Source: Streptomyces venezuelae
Lineage (GTDB): Bacteria > Actinomycetota > Actinomycetes > Streptomycetales > Streptomycetaceae
Assembly: GCF_008642315.1 (NCBI RefSeq)
Contig: NZ_CP029192.1
Span: forward strand, 3,410,001 to 3,474,000
Reading direction: 5' to 3'
DNA: 64,000 bases
Part shown: piece by piece, positions 1-8,365 of the stretch
Layout: each line of letters starts with the position of its first letter
Position numbering within the stretch: position 1 is the first letter of the stretch
Notes under the pieces: model-generated
The model's input: only the letters and a program-made list of their open reading frames with translations
The model's database searches: none
Told to the model about the DNA's origin: nothing
Made by a program: the position numbers and the translations under genes

Positions 1-690
1 CTGCTCGGCATCACCGACATCGCCGCGGTCGCGCAGATCGCCCGCGAGGCCGGCGTGCGGCTCGTCGTCGACAACACCTTCGCGAGCCCCTACCTCCAGC
101 AGCCGCTCGCGCTCGGCGCGGACGTCGTCGTGCACTCCATGACGAAGTACATGGGCGGTCACTCGGACGTCGTCGGCGGCGCGCTGGTCGTCGACGACGC
201 GGAGCTCGGCGAGGAGCTGGCGTACCACCAGAACGCGATGGGCGCCGTCGCCGGGCCCTTCGACGCCTGGCTGGTGCTGCGCGGCATCAAGACGCTCGCG
301 GTGCGCATGGACCGGCACAGCGAGAACGCCACCAAGGTCACCGAGATGCTGACCCGGCACGCGCGCGTGAGCAGCGTTCTCTACCCGGGCCTTCCCGAGC
401 ACCCCGGTCACGAGGTCGCCGCCAAGCAGATGCGGTCCTTCGGCGGCATGGTGTCGTTCCGCGTCGAGGGCGGCGAGGCGGCGGCCGTCGAGGTCTGCAA
501 CCGGGCCGAGCTGTTCACTCTGGGCGAGTCCCTGGGCGGCGTCGAGTCCCTGATCGAGCACCCGGGCCGGATGACGCACGCCTCCGTGGTGGGCTCCGCC
601 CTGGAGGTCCCCGGCGACCTCGTGCGGCTCTCCGTGGGCATCGAGTCGGCGGACGACCTCGTCGCCGACCTCCAGCAGGCGCTGGGCTAG
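1..690 (+). CDS. metB: Cystathionine gamma-synthase, C-terminal part
   Basis: This is a PLP-dependent Cys/Met-metabolism enzyme of the transsulfuration pathway, joining O-acyl-homoserine and cysteine to make cystathionine. The frame is open from base 1, so the N-terminal part lies outside the window; 229 residues are visible. The PLP-lysine segment SMTKYMGGHSD follows a conserved DNTFASPYLQQP stretch, and the family's late motif SLGGVESLIEHP is present. Cystathionine gamma-lyase and homocysteine synthase share these motifs, so the exact reaction is inferred. The gene ends 13 bp from a convergent gene, with no clear terminator hairpin between them. Confidence 0.9.
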   Translation: MLGITDIAAVAQIAREAGVRLVVDNTFASPYLQQPLALGADVVVHSMTKYMGGHSDVVGGALVVDDAELGEELAYHQNAMGAVAGPFDAWLVLRGIKTLAVRMDRHSENATKVTEMLTRHARVSSVLYPGLPEHPGHEVAAKQMRSFGGMVSFRVEGGEAAAVEVCNRAELFTLGESLGGVESLIEHPGRMTHASVVGSALEVPGDLVRLSVGIESADDLVADLQQALG

Positions 691-703
691 CCGCCAGGAG
701 CCG

Positions 704-955
704 TCACCAGCGGGTCAGGGGTGGGGTCGTGTCCGTCGGCGGCTCCACCCACGGCCGGGCCACGGACGCCCACACGACGAACGCCACCGCGGCGACGAAC
801 AGCAGCGTCCACAAGGCCCGCCGCACCGCCGTACGGCGCCGCAGCGCCCGGCTGCCGCGCCGTACCGCGTCGTCGAGGAGTTCGGGCGGCACGACGGGCG
901 TCGCGCCCTCCAGGAGGCGCCGGATCGCCTCCTCCTTGCGCTCGTACTGGCTCAT
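704..955 (-). CDS. Small membrane protein downstream of sigma factor
   Basis: This 83-residue protein starts MSQYERKEEAIRRLLEG, has a basic stretch (RRGSRALRRRTAVRR) and one hydrophobic segment at about residues 48-65, and ends in a short proline-rich tail. Its ATG overlaps the sigma-factor stop by 4 bp (ATGA), so the two are probably translationally coupled. The arrangement resembles a sigma factor with a small membrane-bound partner, but no anti-sigma zinc motif is visible, so that role is only a guess from context. Confidence 0.7.
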   Translation of the reverse strand: MSQYERKEEAIRRLLEGATPVVPPELLDDAVRRGSRALRRRTAVRRALWTLLFVAAVAFVVWASVARPWVEPPTDTTPPLTRW

Positions 956-1434
956 GACGGCGCCGCCCCGCTCAGCGCCCTGGTCGGCGCGGGCCCGCGC
1001 GGCGGATGCAGCACCGTCGCGATCGCGCGGGCACAGATCACCCGGACCCGCTCGGCGGGCAGCCCGAGGAGCGCCGCTGTCTGCTCCTCCGCCACACCCT
1101 CGTACATGCGCAGGACGAGAATCAGCCGCTCCTGGGGGCTCAGCCGGCCCAGGACACCGCCGTGGCCGCGGTGTCGGCGCCAGGCCGCACGTCCGAAGCG
1201 CAGGGCGACCTGCTGGCGGGTGCGGTCGTACGGATCCTCGCCGCGCAGCCGGTCCCACGACGCGTACGTGTGCGCGAGCGCCGCGGTCAGCAGCGCACGC
1301 GCGCGTGGGTTGTCGTCGGGGGGCTCTGCGGTGAGCAGCGTCGCGGCATGCAGGAGCCGCCCTGCCGCGCCCGCGACGAACGCCTCGAACTCCCGGGCAC
1401 GGCGGGCGCTCTGGAGCGCCTGCCGTTCTCGCAC
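952..1434 (-). CDS. SigE-family-like RNA polymerase sigma factor
   Basis: This is a 160-residue group 4 (ECF-type) sigma factor. The N-terminal half (FEAFVAGAAGRLLHAATLLT, then AHTYASWDRLR) is a shortened region 2. The C-terminal half has region 4: LSPQERLILVLRMYEGVAEEQTAALLGLPAERVRVICARA, a helix-turn-helix for the -35 element. The chosen GTG start is 5 bp after a GGGAGG ribosome site. It is co-transcribed with the small membrane protein downstream. Region 2 is weak, so promoter melting may be unusual. No target promoter is apparent from the sequence. Confidence 0.75.
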   Translation of the reverse strand: MRERQALQSARRAREFEAFVAGAAGRLLHAATLLTAEPPDDNPRARALLTAALAHTYASWDRLRGEDPYDRTRQQVALRFGRAAWRRHRGHGGVLGRLSPQERLILVLRMYEGVAEEQTAALLGLPAERVRVICARAIATVLHPPRGPAPTRALSGAAPS

Positions 1435-1498
1435 CGCGCCTCCCGGCCGGAAGGAAGGGGGATCCCGGTCTCATATGAGGCCAGAGGCAGGGCCGGGG

Positions 1499-2017
1499 TC
1501 AAGACTCCGGAGTGGCCGAAACCTCTCCTCCGGGTGCCGTGTGTGACGTCTGGCGCGCGGAGAGGGCGGAATTGAAGCGTGTGAGGAGCGCACAGAAGCT
1601 CTCGCGCTCCGCCGGGTCCCAGTCCTGCGTCAGCTCGGCCATCAGCTCGCGCCGCGAGGAGCGGACCTCGTCGAGTCGGGCCTGGCCGCGCGGCGACAGC
1701 TGGAGCACCACGGCACGCCCGTCCTCGGGGTGCGAGGTGCGCTTGACGAGGCCGGTGTCGACGAGCGGCGCGACCTGCCGGGTCACCGTCGAGGAGTCGA
1801 TGCCCATGCTCGCCGCGAGCGCCTTGACGCCCATCGGCCCCTCCTTGTCGAGGCGGTTGAGCAGCAGATACGCGGCGCGGTCCATGGAGTTGCGGACCTG
1901 GCCGACGCCGCCGAGACGGGTCTGCTCCGCGCGGCGGGCGAAGACCGCCACCTGGTGTTGCAGGCTGTCCAGGAGGGCGGGATCGCTGGCGGTCGTCATG
2001 TCCGGAGTTGTGGGCAT
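1499..2017 (-). CDS. MarR family transcriptional regulator
   Basis: This 172-residue winged helix-turn-helix protein has a helical N-terminus (SLQHQVAVFARRAEQTRLGG), the recognition region VKALAASMGIDSSTVTRQVAPLVDTGLVKRTSHPEDGRAVVLQLSPRG, and a C-terminal dimer helix. The DGRAVVLQLSPRG wing is diagnostic for MarR. It is divergent from the threonine dehydratase gene with a 156-bp gap, so it may control itself or that gene. A second ATG at codon 7 is an alternative start. The ligand is unknown. Confidence 0.87.
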   Translation of the reverse strand: MPTTPDMTTASDPALLDSLQHQVAVFARRAEQTRLGGVGQVRNSMDRAAYLLLNRLDKEGPMGVKALAASMGIDSSTVTRQVAPLVDTGLVKRTSHPEDGRAVVLQLSPRGQARLDEVRSSRRELMAELTQDWDPAERESFCALLTRFNSALSARQTSHTAPGGEVSATPES

Positions 2018-2173
2018 GGCCGGGGGCTCACTTCATGCGAGGGCGATGGGTTGGGGGCCAGGGTACGCGGCCGCGGCGCGTACCGTACCTGCGCTGCGCA
2101 AACCCACGCGATAACGGTCTCGTTCCTTGGTCATCCCAGGAGGACTCGGGCGTCGGCTGCAAGACTTGCCGTC

Positions 2174-3415
2174 ATGAGCTACCGCACGCCGCACTCCTTG
2201 CCGAAGTCCCTCGCCACGGTGACCCTCGACGACGTGCGCGGCGCGCAGAAGATGCTCTCCGGAGTGGCCCGGATGACGGCGATGGAGGGCAGCAGGTACC
2301 TGTCCGGCCTGGTCGGGGCCCCTGTGCACCTCAAGTGCGAGAACCTGCAGCGGACGGGTTCGTTCAAGCTGCGCGGCGCGTACGTACGGATCGCGGGTCT
2401 GCTCCCCGAGGAGCGCGCCGCCGGAGTGGTCGCCGCCAGCGCGGGCAACCACGCCCAGGGCGTGGCGCTGGCCTCCTCGCTCCTCGGCGTGCGCTCCACG
2501 GTGTTCATGCCCGCCGGTGCGCCACTGCCCAAGGTGGCGGCGACGCGTGACTACGGAGCGGAGGTGCGACTGCACGGGCAGGTGGTGGACGAGACGCTGG
2601 CCGCCGCGCAGGAGTACGCGTACCGGACGGGCGCGGTCTTCATCCACCCCTTCGATCACGCCGACATCATCGCGGGGCAGGGCACGGTCGGCCTGGAGAT
2701 CCTGGAGCAGTGCCCGGAGGTGCGCACCCTCGTCGTGGGCATCGGGGGCGGCGGGCTCGTGGCGGGCATCGCGGTCGCGGTGAAGGCGCTGCGCCCGGAC
2801 GTGAAGGTGGTCGGCGTGCAGGCGGCCGGGGCCGCGGCCTATCCGCCCTCGCTCGCCGCGGGCCACCCGGTGTCGATCAAGAACCCGGCGACGATGGCCG
2901 ACGGCATCAAGGTGGGCCGCCCCGGCGACGTACCGTTTCAGCTGGTCGAGGACCTCGTCGACGACGTCGTCACGGTCTCCGAGGACGCGCTCTCCAGTGC
3001 CCTGCTGCTCTGCCTGGAGCGGGCCAAGATGGTCGTCGAGCCGGCCGGCGCCAGCCCGGTCGCGGCCCTGATGAGCGATCCCGGGGCGTTCGAGGGCCCG
3101 GTGGTGGCGCTGCTCTCGGGCGGCAACGTGGACCCGCTCCTGATGCAGCGGATCCTGCGCCACGGCATGGCGGCGGCGGGCCGCTACCTCTCGCTGCGGC
3201 TGCGCCTCACCGACCGGCCGGGCGCCCTGGCCACGCTCCTCGGCGTCCTGTCGGAGGTGGACGCGAACGTCCTCGACGTGAGCCACGTGCGCACGGACCC
3301 CCGGCTCGGGCTCACCGAGGCCGAGGTGGAGCTGCAGCTGGAGACGAAGGGCCCGGAGCACTGCGTCGAGGTGGGCGCGGCGCTGCGGGCGGCGGGTTAC
3401 ACGGTCATCGACTGA
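2174..3415 (+). CDS. ilvA: Threonine ammonia-lyase (threonine dehydratase)
   Basis: This PLP enzyme converts threonine to 2-oxobutanoate and ammonia, feeding isoleucine synthesis or threonine breakdown. Of its 413 residues, the first 320 or so form the fold-type II catalytic domain, with the PLP lysine at about K65 in TGSFKLRGAY, the substrate loop SAGNHAQG and the phosphate-binding run GIGGGGLVAG. Residues from about 334 form a single ACT-like domain (LRLTDRPGALATLLGVLSEVDANVLDVSH). One short ACT domain fits the TdcB-like/IlvA form common in actinobacteria, whose regulation differs from the two-ACT E. coli IlvA. It is divergent from the MarR gene. Confidence 0.92.
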   Translation: MSYRTPHSLPKSLATVTLDDVRGAQKMLSGVARMTAMEGSRYLSGLVGAPVHLKCENLQRTGSFKLRGAYVRIAGLLPEERAAGVVAASAGNHAQGVALASSLLGVRSTVFMPAGAPLPKVAATRDYGAEVRLHGQVVDETLAAAQEYAYRTGAVFIHPFDHADIIAGQGTVGLEILEQCPEVRTLVVGIGGGGLVAGIAVAVKALRPDVKVVGVQAAGAAAYPPSLAAGHPVSIKNPATMADGIKVGRPGDVPFQLVEDLVDDVVTVSEDALSSALLLCLERAKMVVEPAGASPVAALMSDPGAFEGPVVALLSGGNVDPLLMQRILRHGMAAAGRYLSLRLRLTDRPGALATLLGVLSEVDANVLDVSHVRTDPRLGLTEAEVELQLETKGPEHCVEVGAALRAAGYTVID

Positions 3416-3457
3416 GGCGGCGCTGTCGCGCGAGGACTTTGGAAAAACAGCTGAGCG

Positions 3458-3475
3458 AACGCGATGTATCGCGTT
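3458..3475. promoter_or_regulatory. Perfect palindrome upstream of DrrAB-type exporter
   Basis: AACGCGATGTATCGCGTT has two 8-bp arms, AACGCGAT and ATCGCGTT, around a 2-bp centre. It lies about 125 bp before the exporter ATG, and a -10-like TATGGT begins at its right edge (3475-3480). Position and symmetry suit a TetR- or PadR-type repressor site. No such regulator gene is adjacent. Confidence 0.55.
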
Positions 3476-3599
3476 ATGGTGTGCTCCTCGTCACCTGTCG
3501 CCGGGCGTCGGAAGTCCGGCAAAACTAAGCTTTTGCGCAGGAAATCCACCAGAAGCACCGGAATTTCACCGGAGCGATCCACACCAGGGGAGAACCCAC

Positions 3600-4607
3600 A
3601 TGCCAGGCGCCATCTACGCCGAAGGTCTGGTGAAGACCTTCGGCGACGTACGGGCTCTGGACGGCGTCGATCTGGATGTCCCGGAAGGTACCGTGCTCGG
3701 CCTGCTCGGGCCGAACGGCGCGGGGAAGACCACGGCGGTCCGCTGCCTGACGACGCTGCTCACGCCCGACAGCGGCAAGGCCGTCGTCGCGGGCATCGAC
3801 GTACTGAAGCACCCCAACGAGGTCCGGCGCTCCATCGGACTCTCCGGCCAGTTCGCGGCCGTGGACGAGTACCTGACGGGGCGTGAGAACCTCCAGATGG
3901 TCGGCCAGCTCTACCAGATGCGGGCCAAGGAGGCGAAGGTCAGAGCGGCCGAACTGCTCGACCGGTTCAACCTCGCCGACGCGGCCGACCGCCCCTCCAA
4001 GACGTACTCCGGAGGCATGCGCCGCCGTCTCGACCTCGCCGCGGCGCTCGTCGTGTCGCCCCCCGTGATGTTCATGGACGAGCCGACCACCGGCCTGGAC
4101 CCGCGCAACCGCCAGCAACTGTGGGAGGTCATCCAGGAGTTGGTCGCGGGCGGCACGACACTGCTCCTCACCACGCAGTACCTCGAAGAGGCCGACCACC
4201 TCGCGCACGACATCTGCGTCGTCGACCACGGCCGCGTCATCGCCCGCGGCACCTCCGACCAGCTCAAGGCCCAGACCGGCGGCGAGCGCGTCGAGGTCGT
4301 GGTGCACGAGCGCGAGCACATCGCCACCGCCTCCGAGGTCCTGCGCGGCTTCGGCAAGGGCGAGGTCGCCGTCGCCGAGCACACCCGCAAGCTGACCGTC
4401 CCCGTCACCGGCGGCGCGAAGCTGCTCGCCGAGGTCATCCGCGAACTGGACGCCCGCGGCATAGAGATCGACGACATCGGCCTGCGCCGCCCGACCCTCG
4501 ACGACGTCTTCATCTCCCTCACCGGACACGCCGCCGAGGTCGCGGACGAGACCAAGGGAGACGGCGCCGACGCCAAGTCCAAGCGCAAGAAGGAGGCCGA
4601 CAAGTGA
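3600..4607 (+). CDS. DrrA-family ABC transporter ATP-binding protein
   Basis: This 335-residue cytoplasmic ATPase energises a drug or lipid exporter. It has Walker A (GPNGAGKTT), Q-loop, signature (YSGGMRRRLDLAAAL), Walker B (VMFMDEPTTGLDP) and H-loop (LLTTQYLEEADHLAHDICVV) in order. The QYLEEAD signature and a roughly 100-residue C-terminal extension are typical of the daunorubicin-resistance DrrA type. The tail is lysine-rich (KSKRKKEADK). It overlaps the permease gene by GTGA, so one ATPase and one permease are made together. The substrate cannot be read from the sequence. Confidence 0.92.
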   Translation: MPGAIYAEGLVKTFGDVRALDGVDLDVPEGTVLGLLGPNGAGKTTAVRCLTTLLTPDSGKAVVAGIDVLKHPNEVRRSIGLSGQFAAVDEYLTGRENLQMVGQLYQMRAKEAKVRAAELLDRFNLADAADRPSKTYSGGMRRRLDLAAALVVSPPVMFMDEPTTGLDPRNRQQLWEVIQELVAGGTTLLLTTQYLEEADHLAHDICVVDHGRVIARGTSDQLKAQTGGERVEVVVHEREHIATASEVLRGFGKGEVAVAEHTRKLTVPVTGGAKLLAEVIRELDARGIEIDDIGLRRPTLDDVFISLTGHAAEVADETKGDGADAKSKRKKEADK

Positions 4608-5467
4608 GCACCGCAACCGAAGCGAGGCAGTCCCTGGCGCCCCGGCCCACGGGCGGCGTGGGTCAGTCCGTGCGGGACTCCCTGGTCATCGCCCGCAGGA
4701 ACCTGATCCGGATGTCCCGCATCCCCGAGATGGTCCTGTTCGGGGTCATCCAGCCGGTGATGTTCGTGGTCCTGTTCACGTACGTCTTCGGCGGGTCCAT
4801 GAAGATCGGCAACAGCACCGATCCCGATGTCTACAAAGACTTCCTGATGGCGGGCATCTTCGCGCAGACCGTCACCTTCGCCACGGCGGGCTCGGCGGCG
4901 GGCATCGCCGACGACATGCAGAAGGGTCTGGTCGATCGCTTCCGCTCGCTGCCGATGGCGCGCGGCGCGGTCCTCACCGGACGCACGGTCGCCGACCTCG
5001 TCCAGACGGCGATCACCCTCGTGGTCCTCGCGGTCGTGGCGCTCCTCGTCGGCTGGCGGACGGGCTCGGCGGAACCGACCAACGCGGGCAGGATCCTGGC
5101 GGGCTTCGGACTCCTGCTCCTGCTCGGGTACGCGTTCACGTGGATCGGCGCGCTCATCGGCCTCTCCGTCCGCACGCCCGAAGCGGCCACGTCGGGAGGC
5201 ATCATCTGGCTCTTCCCCGTCACCTTCATCTCGAACGCGTTCGTGGACTCCAGCCAGATGACCCCGTGGCTGCGGCACGTCGCCGACTGGAACCCCTTCA
5301 GCGCCATCGTCCAGGCCTGCCGCCAGCTCTTCGGCAACCCAGGGGTCTCACCGTCCAACGCCTGGCCCATGCAGCACCCGGTCTGGGCCTCGCTGCTCTA
5401 CTCCATCCTGATCGTCCTGATCTTCCGCACGCTGGCGGTCCGCAAGTACCGCTCGGCGCACGGCTGA
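4604..5467 (+). CDS. DrrB-family ABC transporter permease
   Basis: This 287-residue ABC-2 type integral membrane subunit pairs with the preceding ATPase. After a cytoplasmic N-terminus (VIARRNLIRMSRIPEMVLFGVIQPVMFVVLFTYVFGG), about six membrane segments can be seen, including LVVLAVVALLVG and ILAGFGLLLLLGYAFTWIGALIGL, and a last one near the C-terminus. The SVRTPEAA stretch and the late helices are typical of DrrB. The GTG start overlaps the ATPase stop. The pair probably exports a hydrophobic drug, antibiotic or lipid. Confidence 0.9.
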   Translation: MSTATEARQSLAPRPTGGVGQSVRDSLVIARRNLIRMSRIPEMVLFGVIQPVMFVVLFTYVFGGSMKIGNSTDPDVYKDFLMAGIFAQTVTFATAGSAAGIADDMQKGLVDRFRSLPMARGAVLTGRTVADLVQTAITLVVLAVVALLVGWRTGSAEPTNAGRILAGFGLLLLLGYAFTWIGALIGLSVRTPEAATSGGIIWLFPVTFISNAFVDSSQMTPWLRHVADWNPFSAIVQACRQLFGNPGVSPSNAWPMQHPVWASLLYSILIVLIFRTLAVRKYRSAHG

Positions 5468-5494
5468 GCGGCGAGCACGCACGAAGCACGAGAG

Positions 5495-5522
5495 CCCCTG
5501 TCCCGCGGCGCGGGGACGGGGG
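5495..5522. terminator. Hairpin after the exporter operon
   Basis: CCCCTGTCCCGC and GCGGGGACGGGG form an imperfect GC-rich stem 28 bp past the permease stop. It lies between convergent genes and could stop transcription in both directions. There is no clear T-run. Confidence 0.5.
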
Positions 5523-5533
5523 CGGTCGTGACG

Positions 5534-6922
5534 TCAGGTGTCGCTCCATTGCGGGGCATCCGCTCCCCATATGCCCGGCGGACGGTCCCAGTTCGCCGGG
5601 CCTCCGTCGTACGACACCGGCGGCAGCGCGTGCCGCAGGCGGCCCATGGGACTGTCGGTCTCGGTCAGCCAGTGTTCGGCGTCGAAGGGCTCGTCCTCGC
5701 CCGGCGCGGGCGCCAGGTCGTTGATCAGCCAGTGCGCGGTCCGCGCCAGCGCCAGGCGGACCAGCCGGGTGCCGCCCGTACCGTGCTGCTCGGTGAGCGC
5801 GCGAAGGACACCGGCCGCGAGCAGATACCCGGTGCCGTGGTCGAGTGCCTGAGCGGGCAGAGTTCCGGGCGCGTCCGGCGAGCCCTCCAGCTCGGCGACG
5901 CCGGTGGCCACCTGGACCAGGCTGTCGAAGCCGCGCCGCTCGCGCCACGGCCCGTAGCGGCCCCACGCGGAGAGCTGGGCGATCACGAGACCCGGATGGC
6001 GCTCGGCGAGCTCCTCGGGCGTCAGACCGAACCGTTCCAGCGCGCCCGGCCGGTAACCGGTGACCACCACGTCCGCCGCATCGAGCAGTCCCTCGAAGAG
6101 CCTGCGGTCGGCGGCCTGCCGCAGGTCCAGGGTGGTCGAGCGCTTCCCCATCCCCGTGTCGTTGTGGGCCTCCTGACTCTCCGGCAGCTGAGGGGCGTCG
6201 ATCCGCAGTACGTCGGCACCGAGCAACGCGAGCGTCCGGGTGGCGACCGGCCCGGCCAGCACCCGGGTCAGATCCAGGACGCGCAGCCCCGCACAAGGCA
6301 GTGCGGCACGGCCCGGCACTCGAACCGGGGCATCATCGATGCGCGCCGTCGTCAGCAGCGGCTGCCCCGCGACCACGAGCCCCTGCTCACTCCTGGCCCA
6401 GGCCTCGGGGCCGCGTGCCGCGACGGCCAGGCCGCCCGCCGCGTACACGGTCTCCTCCACCTCTGACGCCGTGCGCCCGGCGATCGCCCGGGCCACCGCG
6501 TCCACCGCCTCCTCGCCGGCGCACTCCGGCACCCCGAGGGCGGCGAGCAACCGCGCCCGGTGGTGCGGGTAGTTGGCGTGCGTGCGGACCCATCCGTCGG
6601 TCGCCCGCCAGAACCGTGACAGCGGGGCGAAGGTCGACCACGCCCGCCCGTCGACCCGTACCAACCGGTCGCTGACGAACGCCGTCGCGACCGCCTCGTC
6701 ATCGACCCGCACACGGGGCACGGGGCGCCCCGTGCGTACGGAAGTGAGCTCGGCGGCCGCGAGCGAGCACACCGCGACGGTGGCCCGAGCCAGCTCCATG
6801 ACGGGCAGCCGCGCCGGAAGCCCTCCGGACGAGCCGCCGTAGGACACCCGGCCGAGCAGCGAAGCGTCGGCACTCAGTGCCGCCCAGGCCTGCGAGGTGC
6901 CCGAGCCGATGGAAGTGTCCAT
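5534..6922 (-). CDS. CoA-transferase family III (CaiB/BaiF) protein
   Basis: Formyl-CoA-transferase-like enzymes move CoA between carboxylic acids. This 462-residue protein has the conserved core LRVLDLTRVLAGPVATRTLALLGADVLRIDAP, a GKRSTTLDLRQAADRRLFEGLLDAADVVVTGYRPGALERFGL stretch, and SAWGRYGPWRERRGFDSLVQVATG. Before the core lies an extra ~210-residue segment resembling a second, degenerate copy of the family's C-terminal part (VYAAGGLAVAARGPEAWARS), so the protein may be an internally permuted or two-part form. The ATG at 6922 was preferred over an upstream frame-open start at 6949. Substrate unknown. Confidence 0.82.
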   Translation of the reverse strand: MDTSIGSGTSQAWAALSADASLLGRVSYGGSSGGLPARLPVMELARATVAVCSLAAAELTSVRTGRPVPRVRVDDEAVATAFVSDRLVRVDGRAWSTFAPLSRFWRATDGWVRTHANYPHHRARLLAALGVPECAGEEAVDAVARAIAGRTASEVEETVYAAGGLAVAARGPEAWARSEQGLVVAGQPLLTTARIDDAPVRVPGRAALPCAGLRVLDLTRVLAGPVATRTLALLGADVLRIDAPQLPESQEAHNDTGMGKRSTTLDLRQAADRRLFEGLLDAADVVVTGYRPGALERFGLTPEELAERHPGLVIAQLSAWGRYGPWRERRGFDSLVQVATGVAELEGSPDAPGTLPAQALDHGTGYLLAAGVLRALTEQHGTGGTRLVRLALARTAHWLINDLAPAPGEDEPFDAEHWLTETDSPMGRLRHALPPVSYDGGPANWDRPPGIWGADAPQWSDT

Positions 6923-6972
6923 GCCCCCCACTGTGGCACCGAGTGCCACTGCGGGGAACCCCTCCCCGCCCC

Positions 6973-7002
6973 TCTGCCCTCAGCGAATCTGCCACGGGCC
7001 GA
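6973..7002. promoter_or_regulatory. Two tandem candidate PopR sites before clpP3
   Basis: Two exactly adjacent 15-bp units each start with TCTGCC (6973-6978 and 6988-6993), followed after 3 bp by AGCGAA and GGCCGA. From memory, the published PopR site in Streptomyces lividans is the palindrome TCTGCC-3N-GGCAGA. The left half-sites match exactly and the right ones partly. They sit 86-115 bp before the clpP3 ATG. Confidence 0.6.
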
Positions 7003-7087
7003 GATTTCTGACAGGGGGCGTCGGTGCGGGCAACAGTGAAGGCGGAGCGGGGCGTTGGGCTTCGCTTCGAGGGACCTGGGAGGCGTC

Positions 7088-7735
7088 ATGGGAGTGCGGG
7101 ACAGGGAGCGGGACATGCGGGGCGAGGAGGGGGAGACCGCGCCGTCGCGGTTCGACGATCACCTCGCCGCGCAACTGCTCAACCAGCGGATCGTGTTCCT
7201 CGGGACGCAGGTCGACGAGGTGTCCGCCAACCGCGTGTGCGCGCAGATGCTGTTGCTGTCGGCGGAGGATCCGAAGACCGACATCAGTCTGTACATCAAC
7301 AGCCCGGGCGGGTCCGTCACCGCCGGGCTCGCCATCTACGACACCATGCGGCTCATCCCGAACGACGTGGCGACCCTCGCCATGGGATTCGCCGCCAGCA
7401 TGGGGCAGTTCCTGCTCAGCGTCGGCACCGCGGGCAAGCGGTTCGCGCTGCCCAACGCGCGGATCATGATGCACCAGCCCTCCGCCGGCATCGGCGGCAC
7501 CACCGCGGACATCGCCATCCAGGCCGAGAACCTGGAGTTCACGAAGCGGACCATCGAGCGGCTCACCGCCGAGCACACCGGGCAGAGCGAGGAGACGATC
7601 TCGCGGGACGGCGACCGCGACCGGTGGTTCACCGCCGAGCAGGCCAAGGAGTACGGGATGGTCGACCACGTGGTCGCCTCCCTGGACGACGTGCGGCCCG
7701 CGGGGTCGAAGCGCCGTATCGGGCTCGGGATCTGA
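7088..7735 (+). CDS. clpP3: ATP-dependent Clp protease subunit ClpP3
   Basis: This is a proteolytic ring subunit of a Clp protease, working with Clp ATPases in the cytoplasm. In the 215-residue product the catalytic triad is complete: Ser at about 104 (GFAASMGQF), His at about 129 (ARIMMHQPSAG) and Asp at about 174 (ETISRDGDRDRWF). [19 protein letters not shown] forms the substrate groove. The ATG is 4 bp after GGGAGG; a TTG at 7055 would add 11 residues. It is followed 18 bp later by clpP4. Assignment as P3 rests on the paired clpP4 and popR neighbours, as in known Streptomyces. Confidence 0.9.
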   Translation: MGVRDRERDMRGEEGETAPSRFDDHLAAQLLNQRIVFLGTQVDEVSANRVCAQMLLLSAEDPKTDISLYINSPGGSVTAGLAIYDTMRLIPNDVATLAMGFAASMGQFLLSVGTAGKRFALPNARIMMHQPSAGIGGTTADIAIQAENLEFTKRTIERLTAEHTGQSEETISRDGDRDRWFTAEQAKEYGMVDHVVASLDDVRPAGSKRRIGLGI

Positions 7736-7753
7736 GGGAGAGGGAGGAAGACA

Positions 7754-8365
7754 GTGAGTCAGTACACGATTCCCACCGTCGTCGAGCGCACCCCGCAAGG
7801 TGGCGAGCGCGCCTACGACGTCTACAGCCGGCTGCTCTCCGAGCGGATCATCTTCCTCGGGACGGAGATCGACGACGGCGTCGCCAACGTCGTCATCGCG
7901 CAGCTCCTGCATCTGGAGTCGTCCGCGCCGGAGCGCGAGGTCTCCATCTACATCAACTCGCCCGGCGGATCCTTCACTTCGCTCATGGCCATCTACGACA
8001 CGATGAGCTTCATCACCACACCGATCTCGACGTTCTGCGTCGGCCAAGCCGCGTCGACGGCCGCCGTGCTGCTCGCCGGCGGCGACCCGGGACGGCGGCT
8101 CGTGCTGGACCACGCGCGCGTGCTGCTCGGGCAGCCCGCGAGCCGCGGCCAGCAGGGAACCGTGTCCGACCTCAGCCTCCAGGCCAAGGAGATGCTCCGG
8201 ATCCGGTCGCAGGTGGAGGAGGTGCTCGCCCACCACACGCACCACGACATCGCGACGCTCCGCGCCGACATGGACCGCGACAAGGTCTTCACCGCGCAGG
8301 AGGCGGTGGCGTACGGGCTCGCGGACCAGGTGCTCAGCAGGCGGGCCCTGCCGGCCGCGGCCTGA
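7754..8365 (+). CDS. clpP4: Clp protease subunit ClpP4, catalytic His missing
   Basis: This is the second ring subunit, 203 residues, expected to form a mixed ring with ClpP3. The nucleophile Ser is present at about 101 ([13 protein letters not shown]) and the Asp at about 172 ([11 protein letters not shown]). The motif that should read M-x-HQP reads RVLLGQP, so Gly 126 (codon ggg) replaces the catalytic His. Spacing from Ser 101 is the usual 25 residues, so this is a true substitution rather than a shift. ClpP4 is therefore probably a structural partner or a dead subunit. The C-terminus is LPAAA. GTG start after GGGAGGAAG; the stop abuts the stop of convergent popR. Confidence 0.9.
   Translation: MSQYTIPTVVERTPQGGERAYDVYSRLLSERIIFLGTEIDDGVANVVIAQLLHLESSAPEREVSIYINSPGGSFTSLMAIYDTMSFITTPISTFCVGQAASTAAVLLAGGDPGRRLVLDHARVLLGQPASRGQQGTVSDLSLQAKEMLRIRSQVEEVLAHHTHHDIATLRADMDRDKVFTAQEAVAYGLADQVLSRRALPAAA

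Noticed and set aside
704..1474. A 256-codon minus-strand frame rich in Arg/Pro
   Set aside because: Its first two thirds are a shadow of the sigma-factor gene; only the last 83 codons (the small membrane protein) have a natural composition.
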